Positions 35,048-43,166 of a stretch of 64,000 nt of DNA are shown one piece after another. The DNA comes from Methylobacterium fujisawaense (GTDB lineage Bacteria; Pseudomonadota; Alphaproteobacteria; Rhizobiales; Beijerinckiaceae). Every line of letters begins with the position of its first letter. The stretch's first letter is position 1. The notes beneath the pieces are model-generated. The model was given only the letters and a program-made list of their open reading frames with translations, did no database searches and had not been told where the DNA came from. The position numbers and the translations under genes are program-made. The DNA is taken from the NCBI RefSeq assembly GCF_014138435.1, contig NZ_JACJIM010000004.1, positions 62,001-126,000 on the forward strand, in the 5' to 3' direction.

Positions 35048-36376
35048 ATGGCAAACCCGGCCGCAGCCAGCGCCCCGTCCGATCCGGCAAGATCCGAGAA
35101 AAACGCCTTCCTCACCCCCCTGTTCACCGACCGGCGCGTCGCCGCGGTGCTCGGGCTCGGCTTCGCGCAGGGCATCCCGTTCCTGCTCGTCTACGCGACC
35201 CAGTCGGCGTGGCTCGTCCAGGCCAAGGTGCCGCTCGCCACGATCGGGCTGATGAGCGAGCTGACCATCGCCTACAAGCTCAAGTTCCTCTGGGCCCCCT
35301 TCCTCGACCGCCACGACGCGCCGCTCATCGGCCGCTGGCTCGGGCGGCGCCGGGGCTGGATCGTCGCCACGCAGATCCTGGTGGCCCTGGCGCTGGCCGG
35401 CGTCGCCTTCGGCGATCCGGCCCACTGGCTCGCCTGGACGGTGGCGTTCTCCCTGGCGCTCGGCGTGGCCGGCGCCACCCAGGACGTGGTGATCGACGGC
35501 TGGCGCATCACCGCCGCGCCCCCGGAGCGGCAGGCGCTGATGTCGTCGTGGTCGGAGATCGGCTACCGGATCGGCAACCTCGCGGCGGGCGCCGGCGCCC
35601 TCTACCTGTCCGACGCCTATGGCTGGCGCGCCGCCTACCTGTGCATGGCCGCCCTGATGGCCCCCGGCACGATCGCGGCCCTGCTCGCCCCCGAGCCCCC
35701 CGCCCCCGAGACGCCCGCCACCGGCGGCTTCGTCGAGACCGTGTGGGCGCCGATCCGCGACCTCCTCGCCCGGCTCGGGCCGCTGGCCGTGCCGGTGCTG
35801 GCGCTGGTCGCGGGCTTCCGGATGCCCGGCTACGTCTCGAACGCCATGGCGATCCCGCTGTTCAAGACGCTCGGCTACTCCAACACCGACATCGCCACCG
35901 TGACGAAGCTGTTCGGCTTCTGGATCGCGCTGGGCGGCACCTTCCTGGCGAGCGCCATCATCCCGCGGATCGGCATGATGGCGAGCCTGCTGATCGGCAC
36001 CGTGACGGCCTCGGCCTCGCACCTCGCGCTGGCCTATCTCGCGTGGCACGGCGGCCATGGCGGGGCGGCGTTCTGGACCTTCGCGCTGACCGTGGGGATC
36101 GACGGCTTTGCCTACGCCTTCGCGTCGATCGTGCTGATCACCTACATGTCGCGGCTCTCGGCGACCGCGCACGCGGCGAGCCAGTACGCCCTGCTCACCT
36201 CGCTCTGCGCCCTGCCGGGCAGCCTGCTCGCCGGGTTCTCGGGCTTCGTGATCGAGCGGACCGGGTTCACGTGGTTCTTCGTCGGCACGTCCCTGATCGG
36301 CGTGCCGGTGGCCCTGCTCTGCCTGCTGGTCGCGCGCCGCCACGGGCCCATGGACACGCCCGGACAGGCGATCTGA
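35048..36376 (+). CDS. AmpG-like muropeptide transporter (MFS)
   Basis: A 442-residue major-facilitator transporter with 12 predicted membrane helices and AmpG family features: LGLGFAQGIPFLLVYATQS in helix 1, KLKFLWAPFLDRHDAPLIG with the conserved KFLWAP-DR loop between helices 2 and 3, and GVAGATQDVVIDGWRI around helix 4. AmpG imports GlcNAc-anhydroMurNAc peptides released during wall turnover. The closest E. coli paralogues have about 490 residues. No beta-lactamase or ampD gene is adjacent. The ATG at 35048 is chosen because the preceding sequence is not family-like. Confidence 0.85.
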   Translation: MANPAAASAPSDPARSEKNAFLTPLFTDRRVAAVLGLGFAQGIPFLLVYATQSAWLVQAKVPLATIGLMSELTIAYKLKFLWAPFLDRHDAPLIGRWLGRRRGWIVATQILVALALAGVAFGDPAHWLAWTVAFSLALGVAGATQDVVIDGWRITAAPPERQALMSSWSEIGYRIGNLAAGAGALYLSDAYGWRAAYLCMAALMAPGTIAALLAPEPPAPETPATGGFVETVWAPIRDLLARLGPLAVPVLALVAGFRMPGYVSNAMAIPLFKTLGYSNTDIATVTKLFGFWIALGGTFLASAIIPRIGMMASLLIGTVTASASHLALAYLAWHGGHGGAAFWTFALTVGIDGFAYAFASIVLITYMSRLSATAHAASQYALLTSLCALPGSLLAGFSGFVIERTGFTWFFVGTSLIGVPVALLCLLVARRHGPMDTPGQAI

Positions 36377-36566
36377 GGCTGTGTCCCAACACGGGAACGC
36401 GCGCGGAAACTGTCTCTTTAGCGGGGATTAACCACAGCACGGCTTAATGGGGTGGACGGTTGATGTCCTCCCCAGACGGGCGACCCAGGCCACGTGCGCG
36501 GAAACAAGCTTTCGCGGGCGAACGGCGGCGGCTGCCCACGGGGAAGCGCGTACGCGAGTTCCCCGA

Positions 36567-37943
36567 ATGGCCCAGGCTGCGTTGTCCCAAGCCGCGTTCC
36601 AGACCGCGTATCCGAGCGCGGCGCCCCTGCGCCGGGCGCCGCCGCGCATCACCTACGTCGAGACCGTCTACGATCCCGTCATCCGCACCCGGGCACCCTA
36701 CCCGAGCGCCATGCGGCGCGCGCGCCGCCGCGCCCGGCTGACGGCGCTCATCTCCCTGACGGGCATAACCCTGGCCGGCTGGGCCGTGTTCAGCCACCCG
36801 CAGGGGCCGGCCCGGATCGACCAGCAGACCGTCGCCGCGACCGGGGCGATGTCCGGGCTCCCGCCGGTCGCCGCCCCGATCCGGCACGCCGCTCGCAACG
36901 CCGCGCCGAAGCCGAGCATCGCCTGGATGCTCGATCCGAGCCCGGCGCTGGGCTCCGGTTCCGCGACGGCCTTCGGCGAGGCCCCGCCGACCGCCACCTT
37001 CCAGATCGCCCGTGCCGAGCCGTCCCCGGCGATCCGCGAGATCGCCCGGCAGGTTGCCCGGGCCGAGCAGTCCAAGGCCGCGCAGACGGCCGAGCAGGCC
37101 CAGATCCGGATGGCCCAGAGCCGGATCGCCCAGGCCAAGATGGGCGAGACGACCGCGGAGGCGCCGGCCGCCCCGGTCCGGATCGCCGCGGCCGAGCCCA
37201 CGCCCGCCGCCCTCGCGCCCGCCTCCGTCCTCGTGCCGCTGCCGGTGTCGCGTCCGCCCGAGCTGCGGCGTGCGCCCGCGGTCCCGGCCACGCGGGTGGC
37301 GACCCGCGCCCTGCCCCGGACCCGCGACGTGTTCCGCGCCGCGATGGCCGAGGAGCCGTCCTTCTTCGAGAAGCTGTTCGGCGTCGGTTCCGCGGCCCCG
37401 TCACAGGACAGCCGCCAGGAGCCCCGTCAGGCGCTGGCCTATGCCAGCCCGGACGCCCTGCCGCAGGAGGCGCCGCGCACCCGGATCAGCCCGGAGCCCG
37501 ATTCGGTGGCCGGCACGGCCGTCTACGACATCACCGCCCGCACGGTGACGCTGCCCTCCGGCGAGGTGCTGGAGGCCCATTCCGGACTCGGCGAGGCCAT
37601 GGACAACCCGCGCTACGTCCACCTGCGCATGCGCGGCTCGACGCCGCCCGGCACCTACACGCTGACCGAGCGCGAGCGCCTGTTCCACGGGGTCCGGGCG
37701 ATCCGCCTCAACCCGGTGGGCGGCAGCGCCGCGATCCACGGCCGCGACGGCCTGCTGGCCCACACCTACATGCTGCGGCAGCCCGGCGCCTCGAACGGCT
37801 GCGTCTCCTTCCGCGACTACAACCGCTTCCTGCAGGCCTTCCTGCGCGGCGAGGTCCGGCGCCTCGTGGTGGTGGCCGGCAGCGAGGCCGGCGGCATCCT
37901 CAACCGGATCGGCCTGGCCGGGCGCCGCGGCAGCCGGGGCTGA
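36567..37943 (+). CDS. Membrane-anchored L,D-transpeptidase-like protein (DUF2778 type)
   Basis: A 458-residue protein with a short basic N-terminus, one membrane helix (about residues 53-72, TALISLTGITLAGWAVFSH), a long low-complexity Ala/Pro/Gln-rich region with repeated acidic AEP/AE motifs (about 75-300), and a C-terminal catalytic domain. The catalytic-type signature is complete: His391 (AIHGRDGLL) and Ser409-Asn-Gly-Cys412 (SNGCVSF). This tail matches the DUF2778 family, related to L,D-transpeptidases and to the Tlde1 type VI effectors. The fusion to a TM anchor suggests action on periplasmic peptidoglycan. Whether it is a cell-wall enzyme or a toxin domain cannot be told. The ATG at 36567 is chosen; upstream starts are possible. 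Confidence 0.8.
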   Translation: MAQAALSQAAFQTAYPSAAPLRRAPPRITYVETVYDPVIRTRAPYPSAMRRARRRARLTALISLTGITLAGWAVFSHPQGPARIDQQTVAATGAMSGLPPVAAPIRHAARNAAPKPSIAWMLDPSPALGSGSATAFGEAPPTATFQIARAEPSPAIREIARQVARAEQSKAAQTAEQAQIRMAQSRIAQAKMGETTAEAPAAPVRIAAAEPTPAALAPASVLVPLPVSRPPELRRAPAVPATRVATRALPRTRDVFRAAMAEEPSFFEKLFGVGSAAPSQDSRQEPRQALAYASPDALPQEAPRTRISPEPDSVAGTAVYDITARTVTLPSGEVLEAHSGLGEAMDNPRYVHLRMRGSTPPGTYTLTERERLFHGVRAIRLNPVGGSAAIHGRDGLLAHTYMLRQPGASNGCVSFRDYNRFLQAFLRGEVRRLVVVAGSEAGGILNRIGLAGRRGSRG

Positions 37944-38068
37944 AGCGCGACAGGGTTGACGACCGCCTGAGCCGAAAGTTCGAGACTTCTTCGGCGCGGC
38001 GCGGCTTTACGCGCCCGCCCCAGCTGCCTTAACGGGGCTCAGACGCCAGCCCTGACAAGAGGCACCCG

Positions 38069-39118
38069 ATGAAACTGCCCCGCCGCTTCTTCCAGCCCCT
38101 CGCCACCGGCGCGCCGGCCCCGTTCCGCGAGCTGCCCGTGCGGCTGGAGCGGATGATCCACTTCGTGCCGCCCCACAACGACAAGGTCCGCGCCCGGGTG
38201 CCGGAGCTCGCCGGCACGGTCGACGTGGTGCTGGGCAACCTGGAGGACGCGGTCCCGGCCGACCAGAAGGAGGCGGCCCGCAAGGGCTTCGTGGCGATGG
38301 CCCAGGCCACCGACTTCGCCGCCACCGGCACCGGCCTCTGGACCCGGATCAACGCCCTCAACTCGCCCTGGATTCTCGATGACCTGTTCACGATCGTGGC
38401 CGAGGTCGGCGACAAGCTCGACGTCGTGATGGTGCCCAAGGTCGAGGGGCCGTGGGACATCCACTACATCGACCAGCTCCTCGCCCAGCTCGAGGCGCGC
38501 CACGGCGTGACGAAGCCGATCCTGGTCCACGCGATCCTGGAGACCGCCGAGGGCGTCGCCAACGTCGACGCCATCGCGTCGGCCTCGCCGCGGATGCACG
38601 GGATGAGCCTCGGGCCGGCGGATCTCGCGGCGTCCCGCGGCATGAAGACCACCCGGGTCGGCGGCGGCCACCCGGATTACCGGGTGATCGCGGACCCGGC
38701 GGGCGACGCGCCCCGGGCCAGCGCCCAGCAGGACCTCTGGCACTACACCATCGCCAAGATGGTCGACGCCTGCATGGCCAACGGCATCAAGGCGTTCTAC
38801 GGCCCGTTCGGCGACTTCTCCGACGGCGCGGCCTGCGAGGCGCAGTTCCGCAACGCCTTCCTGATGGGCTGCGCGGGCGCCTGGACGCTGCATCCGAGCC
38901 AGGTGGCGATCGCCAAGCGGGTCTTCGCGCCGGACCCGGCCGAGGTGGCCTTCGCGGCCCGGATCGTCGAGGCCATGCCGGACGGCACCGGCGCCGTGAT
39001 GCTCGACGGCAAGATGCAGGACGACGCCACCTGGAAGCAGGCCAAGGTCATCGTGGATCTCGCCAAGCTGGTGGCCGCGAAGGATCCGGAGCTGGCGGCG
39101 GTCTACAAGCTGGGGTGA
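38069..39118 (+). CDS. HpcH/HpaI-family CoA-ester lyase (malyl-CoA lyase-like)
   Basis: A 349-residue class II aldolase-like protein. Family signatures are [20 protein letters not shown] near the start, [28 protein letters not shown] (about 156-172) and [16 protein letters not shown] with the glycine and metal-binding acidic positions. Such enzymes cleave malyl-CoA, citramalyl-CoA or related CoA esters; in methylotrophs a malyl-CoA lyase serves the serine cycle. Because the best-known serine-cycle lyase is shorter, this one may be a paralogue, so I leave the substrate open. Terminates just before a repeat doublet; upstream gene is the L,D-transpeptidase-like protein (126-base gap). Confidence 0.85.
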   Translation: MKLPRRFFQPLATGAPAPFRELPVRLERMIHFVPPHNDKVRARVPELAGTVDVVLGNLEDAVPADQKEAARKGFVAMAQATDFAATGTGLWTRINALNSPWILDDLFTIVAEVGDKLDVVMVPKVEGPWDIHYIDQLLAQLEARHGVTKPILVHAILETAEGVANVDAIASASPRMHGMSLGPADLAASRGMKTTRVGGGHPDYRVIADPAGDAPRASAQQDLWHYTIAKMVDACMANGIKAFYGPFGDFSDGAACEAQFRNAFLMGCAGAWTLHPSQVAIAKRVFAPDPAEVAFAARIVEAMPDGTGAVMLDGKMQDDATWKQAKVIVDLAKLVAAKDPELAAVYKLG

Positions 39119-39178
39119 GCGGCTGCCGAGTGCGCCCCCCTGTTGATTACAGATCGGTGTCCGCAAGCCACGACGTGC

Positions 39179-39277
39179 CCCCTCTCCCGTGCGGGAGAGG
39201 GTTGGGGTGAGGGATCAGGTTTTTCCGGATAGGTCGCACCCCTCACCCTGTCCCTCTCCCGAACGGGAGAGGGGACC
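39179..39277. repeat. Inverted doublet of the dispersed palindromic element (second copy)
   Basis: Copy one is at about 39179-39213 and its inverse at 39239-39277 (core CTCTCCCG with GGGGTGAGGG / CCCCTCACCCTG). The first copy matches that at 8751 almost base for base, and the second differs in the loop (GAACGG instead of GCACGG). It occupies the gap between the aldolase-like gene and the DUF559 gene; the remainder of 39119-39387 shows nothing else. Confidence 0.85.
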
Positions 39278-39387
39278 CGCGCTCTGTTCTGAGCCGGTGG
39301 CAAGGAATTCAAGCTGGAGGTGGCCCCGCACAAGCGATGTGCCAGTAACCTCGCCTGGACTCGCAATCACCCTTTCGGGCCAGTCCA

Positions 39388-39741
39388 GTGATCAAGTCGA
39401 CCCCGCGAGCCCGAAGCCTGCGCCGCACCCAGACATCCGCCGAGGCCAAGCTCTGGCGCATTCTGCGAAACCGCGCCCTGAACGGCTGGAAATTCCGCCG
39501 CCAGCACCCGATCGACCGATACATCGTCGATTTTGCCTGCATAGAGGCCAAACTCATCGTCGAAGTGGACGGGGCAACGCATTCCACGGATGCCGAGCTC
39601 GTCCGAGACGCCATGCGGACCGAAATCCTCGAATCTTTCGGCTTCGCCCTGCTCCGCATCCCGAACGCGGACATCCACGACCATCGCGACGGCGTGCGCG
39701 AGACGATCCTGGCGGCCCTCGAACGCCGCGACACGGTCTAG
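39388..39741 (+). CDS. DUF559 (PD-(D/E)XK endonuclease-fold) protein
   Basis: A 117-residue protein of the DUF559 family, predicted to have the restriction-endonuclease (Vsr-like) fold. Recognisable core: SAEAKLWRILRNRALNGWKF (helix region 17-36), RRQHPIDRYIVDFACIEAKL (about 37-56) and VEVDGATH (about 58-65), giving D-x(n)-E-x-K/D-type catalytic residues. Function unproven; these small proteins are frequent as single genes and in mobile contexts. It follows the repeat doublet and runs into the convergent GlxA-type gene with only 7 bases between. Confidence 0.88.
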   Translation: MIKSTPRARSLRRTQTSAEAKLWRILRNRALNGWKFRRQHPIDRYIVDFACIEAKLIVEVDGATHSTDAELVRDAMRTEILESFGFALLRIPNADIHDHRDGVRETILAALERRDTV

Positions 39742-39748
39742 TCCCCCC

Positions 39749-40732
39749 TCACCCGCCGAACCGCGCCCGATACGCCTGCGGCGTCGCCGCGACGTGCCGC
39801 AGGAAGCTGCGCCGCAGCGTCTCCTCGGAGCCGAAGCCGCAGGTCCGGGCGATGCGCTTCACCGGCTGCGCCGTCTCGGCGAGCGCCCGCCGGGCCGCCT
39901 CCACCCGCAGGCGCTCCACGGCCTTGGCGGGGGTGAGGCCGGTCGCCTCCAGATAGTGCCGGCTCAGGCTGCGCGCGCTCATCCCGGCCGCCGCGGCCAG
40001 CGCCGGCAGCGACAGGTCGCCGGACAGGTTGTCCGCCATGAAGGCGTGGAGCCGCCCGAACCGCTCCTCGCCCGCCTGCAGGGCCAGCGCCGCGCTGAAC
40101 TGCGCCTGCCCGCCGGGGCGCTTGAGGAACATCACGAGGTGGCGCGCCACCGCCAGGGCGGTCGCGCGGCCGAGATCCTCCTCGACCAGCGCCAGGGTCA
40201 GGTCGATGCCCGCCGTGACCCCCGCCGAGGACCAGACCGGGCCGTCGCGCACGAAGATCGGGTCGGGCTCGATCCGGGCGCGCCGGTAGCGCGCGGCGAG
40301 CGCGCCGCAATGCTTCCAATGGGTCACGGCCCGCCGCCCGTCGAGGAGCCCCGCCGCTCCGAGCAGGAACGCGCCGGTGCAGACCGAGGCGACCCGGCGG
40401 GCCCGGCCCGCCCGGGCCCGCACCCAGGCCACCAGGGCGGCGTCGTCGCAGGCCGCGACGACGCCGGGGCCGCCCGCGATCACCAGCGTGTCCACCGGCG
40501 CCGCGAGATCCGGCAGCGGGTCGGCCACCAGCCGCAAGCCCGCCGAGGCGGTGAGCCCCGGGTCGCCGGCCGCGATCACCCGCGGCGCGTATGGGGTCCC
40601 GGCGCCGCCGTGCTCGTTGGCGGTGGCGAAGACCTGGAGCGGCCCGGCCACGTCGAGGAGCTGCACCGACGGGAAGGCCAGCACCTCGACCGGTCGCGGC
40701 GGATCTGGCGAGAAACGAGGGCTCTTTGGCAT
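39749..40732 (-). CDS. GlxA-family transcriptional regulator (DJ-1/PfpI + AraC HTH)
   Basis: A 327-residue regulator with an N-terminal DJ-1/PfpI-like domain (about 15-190) and a C-terminal AraC-type pair of helix-turn-helix motifs (about 225-320: LSLPALAAAAGMSARSLSRH, then QPVKRIARTCGFGSEETLRR). The DJ-1 part keeps the nucleophile-elbow cysteine (VASVCTGAFLLGAAGLLDG), although in regulators this is often non-catalytic. I use the ATG at 40732; an in-frame GTG at 40774 would add 14 residues. The gene is divergent from a DJ-1/PfpI enzyme gene whose elbow sequence is nearly the same, so it probably controls that gene. Confidence 0.88.
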   Translation of the reverse strand: MPKSPRFSPDPPRPVEVLAFPSVQLLDVAGPLQVFATANEHGGAGTPYAPRVIAAGDPGLTASAGLRLVADPLPDLAAPVDTLVIAGGPGVVAACDDAALVAWVRARAGRARRVASVCTGAFLLGAAGLLDGRRAVTHWKHCGALAARYRRARIEPDPIFVRDGPVWSSAGVTAGIDLTLALVEEDLGRATALAVARHLVMFLKRPGGQAQFSAALALQAGEERFGRLHAFMADNLSGDLSLPALAAAAGMSARSLSRHYLEATGLTPAKAVERLRVEAARRALAETAQPVKRIARTCGFGSEETLRRSFLRHVAATPQAYRARFGG

Positions 40733-40785
40733 TTCAGCCAGATCCTGACGCGGTAGGGTGTCCCGGTCCACCACGGAGGCCCGGC

Positions 40786-41529
40786 ATGATCCCGCCCGAC
40801 ACCCATCTGCAGATCGGCTCGCTCCTGTTCGAGGGGCTGGACCAGATCGACCTCACCGGCCCGTTCGAGGTCCTGTCCCGGGTGCCCAACAGCACCTACC
40901 GGGTCTACGCGCCGAGCCTGGACCCCGTCCGCGACGTCCGCGGCCTCCGGATCCTGCCGGATGCCACCCTGGCGGAGGCCCCGCGGCTCGACGTGCTGCA
41001 CGTCCCGGGCGGCCAGGGCCAGGAGGCCCTGATGCGGGACGCGGCCGTGCTCGGCTGGATCCGCGACCAGGCGGCCGGGGCCGGCCACGTCCTCTCGGTC
41101 TGCACCGGCGCGCTCCTCCTCGGTGCGGCCGGTCTGCTGGTGGGGCGGCGGGCCACGACCTACTGGAACGCCGTCCACCTGCTCCCGTTCTTCGGGGCCG
41201 AGCCGGTGGATGAGCGCGTCGTGATCGACCGCGACGCGGACGGCCGCACCTGGGTGTTCGCGGCCGGGGTCACCGCGGGCATCGACGGGGCGCTGCGGCT
41301 CGCCGCCGCGCTGCGCGGCGACGAGGCCGCGCAGGCGATCCAGCTCGGCATGCAATACGCCCCCGAGCCGCCCTTCGACAGCGGCACGCCCCGGACGGCC
41401 CCGCCGGCCATCGTGGCGCGGGCGCGGGCGGCCGCCGCCGACCTCACCGCTCGGCGCGAGGCCACCGCCCGGGCGATCGCGGCCGAACGCGGCATCCGGC
41501 CTCCCGAACCCGCGTCCGTCACCCGATGA
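40786..41529 (+). CDS. DJ-1/PfpI-family protein, isonitrile hydratase-like
   Basis: A 247-residue protein of the DJ-1/PfpI family. The nucleophile elbow is SVCTGALLLGAAGLLVGRRA, with Cys at about residue 106, and a C-terminal extension of charged helix. The closest recognised type is isonitrile (isocyanide) hydratase, InhA, which converts isonitriles to N-formamides. The GlxA-like regulator on the divergent side shares this elbow sequence, so the two form a regulator-enzyme pair. The ATG at 40786 is 54 bases from the regulator start, a gap shared by both promoters. Substrate is inference. Confidence 0.85.
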   Translation: MIPPDTHLQIGSLLFEGLDQIDLTGPFEVLSRVPNSTYRVYAPSLDPVRDVRGLRILPDATLAEAPRLDVLHVPGGQGQEALMRDAAVLGWIRDQAAGAGHVLSVCTGALLLGAAGLLVGRRATTYWNAVHLLPFFGAEPVDERVVIDRDADGRTWVFAAGVTAGIDGALRLAAALRGDEAAQAIQLGMQYAPEPPFDSGTPRTAPPAIVARARAAAADLTARREATARAIAAERGIRPPEPASVTR

Positions 41530-41589
41530 CGCGCAGGCCGGTGCGCGCCGTTACCGGTCGGCGGCACCGACCCGGTGACAGGCCCCGTC

Positions 41590-41609
41590 AACGGACCTAT
41601 CTGTCCGTT
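41590..41609. promoter_or_regulatory. Inverted repeat just upstream of hspQ
   Basis: AACGGAC (41590-41596) and GTCCGTT (41603-41609), perfect 7-base arms with a 6-base spacer, ending 16 bases before the hspQ ATG. It could be an operator or a 5' RNA hairpin near the ribosome site. The factor is unknown. Confidence 0.35.
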
Positions 41610-41625
41610 CTGGACGGACTGAACC

Positions 41626-41964
41626 ATGACGGACGTAACACTGAGAACCGCGAAATTCGCGATCGGCGCCGTGGTGCGCCACCGGATCTACCCGTTCCGC
41701 GGCGTCGTGTTCGACGTCGACCCGGTGTTCGACAACACCGAGGAATGGTGGCTGGCGATCCCCGAGGAGGTCCGGCCGCGCAAGGACCAGCCGTTCTACC
41801 ACCTGCTCGCCGAGAACGCCGAGACCGAGTACGTGGCCTACGTGTCGGAACAGAACCTCCTGCCCGACACGTCGGGCGAAGCCCTGCGCCATGCCGGCAT
41901 CGCCGAGATGTTCGAGCGCGACGCCGCCGGCGCATACCGGATGCGGGACCGCCCCACGAACTGA
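41626..41964 (+). CDS. hspQ: Heat-shock protein HspQ
   Basis: A 112-residue protein of the HspQ/YccV family, which binds hemimethylated DNA (YccV) and acts as a Lon specificity factor in E. coli. Signature residues are KFAIGAVVRHRIYPFRGVVF (about 10-29), EEWWLAIPEEVRPRKDQPFY (about 39-58) and EYVAYVSEQNLL (about 68-79). Length fits. The ATG at 41626 is preceded by a small inverted repeat. The gene is followed by DUF4424 after 84 bases on the same strand. Confidence 0.92.
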   Translation: MTDVTLRTAKFAIGAVVRHRIYPFRGVVFDVDPVFDNTEEWWLAIPEEVRPRKDQPFYHLLAENAETEYVAYVSEQNLLPDTSGEALRHAGIAEMFERDAAGAYRMRDRPTN

Positions 41965-42048
41965 GCGGGCCGGGACTCGTCAAGATCCTGGCAACGCCGC
42001 CGCGATAGCCTTCCGTGACGGCCCGTGCCGTCGCACGGGCCCGACGCC

Positions 42049-43044
42049 ATGATCCGACCTGTCGCCGCCGCGCTTCTGGCCGCCGGCCTTCTCTCGATCC
42101 AGGCCCGCGCCAACGATAGCGCCGCCGAACTCGATGCCGGCGGGCTGGTCCTGAGGCGCGAGCCCGGAATCGCGCTGGCGAGCGAGGACCTGTCGATCGC
42201 CAGCGACCGGATCGGCGTCTCCTACCTGTTCCGCAATCAGGGGCAGGAGCCCCGCACGGTGCGGATCGCCTTCCCGCTGCCGCCCATCGACGGGCGCGAA
42301 CTCAGCTTCTCGGCCCTCGCGCTGCCGCAGCCCGAAAGCCCGAACTTCGTCGGCTTCACCGTGACGGTGGACGGAAAGCCGCTCGCACCGGAGCTGGAGG
42401 AGCGGGCCTTCGTGGGCGAGCGCGAGGTGACGGACCTCCTCCGCCGCCACGACCTGCCCCTGAACCCGCTGCGCTTCGACGCGATCAAGGCGGCCGAGAA
42501 GCGGATCGGCACCGCCGCGTGGGCCGAACTGGTCAAGGCCGGCCTGTTCCCCGAATCCGAGGGGATGACCGATCGCATGACCGAGGGCCTGTGGCGCAGC
42601 GAGGCGAAGTTCCACTGGCTCCAGACCTTCCCGCCCGGGCAGGATGTCCGCATCGCGCACAGCTACGCGCCGGTGAACGGCTTCCATTTCCTCGACCTCA
42701 AGGACGCCTCCCGCGAGGGCTACCGGGCGACCTACTGCCTGGACGAGGCCGGGCTCACGGCGATCCGGCGCCTGCAGGCGAAGGCGGCGGATCCCAGCGG
42801 CTACCTGCGCGCCACCGTGGTGCCCTACATCGTCACCACGGCGCGCAACTGGGCCGCGCCGATCGGGCGCTTCACCCTCACGGTCGACAAGGGCAGCCCG
42901 GAGGCGGTGGTGAGCTTCTGCCGCACGGGCATCCGGAAGACCGGGCCGACCACGTTCCGCTGGGAGGCCCGGGACTACGTTCCCGACCAGGATCTGCGCG
43001 TGCTGATCGTCCAGCCGGGTTCGGGCCCGGCGGGGACCCGGTAG
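42049..43044 (+). CDS. DUF4424 secreted protein
   Basis: A 331-residue exported protein with a Sec signal peptide (IRPVAAALLAAGLLSIQARA, cleavage near residue 21). The mature part matches the DUF4424 family, beginning NDSAAELDAGGLVLRR, with no known function; the family is common in Rhizobiales and contains beta-rich segments such as GVSYLFRNQGQEPRTVRIA and a C-terminal FTLTVDKGSPEAVVSFCR. Located in the periplasm or on the outer surface. The ATG at 42049 is preferred; an upstream in-frame ATG (42025) would lengthen it by 8 residues without a better signal peptide. Confidence 0.85.
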   Translation: MIRPVAAALLAAGLLSIQARANDSAAELDAGGLVLRREPGIALASEDLSIASDRIGVSYLFRNQGQEPRTVRIAFPLPPIDGRELSFSALALPQPESPNFVGFTVTVDGKPLAPELEERAFVGEREVTDLLRRHDLPLNPLRFDAIKAAEKRIGTAAWAELVKAGLFPESEGMTDRMTEGLWRSEAKFHWLQTFPPGQDVRIAHSYAPVNGFHFLDLKDASREGYRATYCLDEAGLTAIRRLQAKAADPSGYLRATVVPYIVTTARNWAAPIGRFTLTVDKGSPEAVVSFCRTGIRKTGPTTFRWEARDYVPDQDLRVLIVQPGSGPAGTR

Positions 43045-43073
43045 ATCCCGGCGCCGGGCGCCTCAAACGCGAA

Positions 43074-43097
43074 GGGCCGGACCTCGCGGTCCGGCCC
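43074..43097. terminator. Bidirectional hairpin terminator
   Basis: Perfect 10-base arms GGGCCGGACC (43074-43083) and GGTCCGGCCC (43088-43097) with loop TCGC, between the convergent DUF4424 and IalB-like genes. No T-run, but the stem is strong. Confidence 0.6.
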
Positions 43098-43166
43098 CCG
43101 ATACGGACCCGCCGCGCGGCGGGTCGATGGCGCTCGCGGTCCCGGAGGACCGCGGACGAGAAGCCC

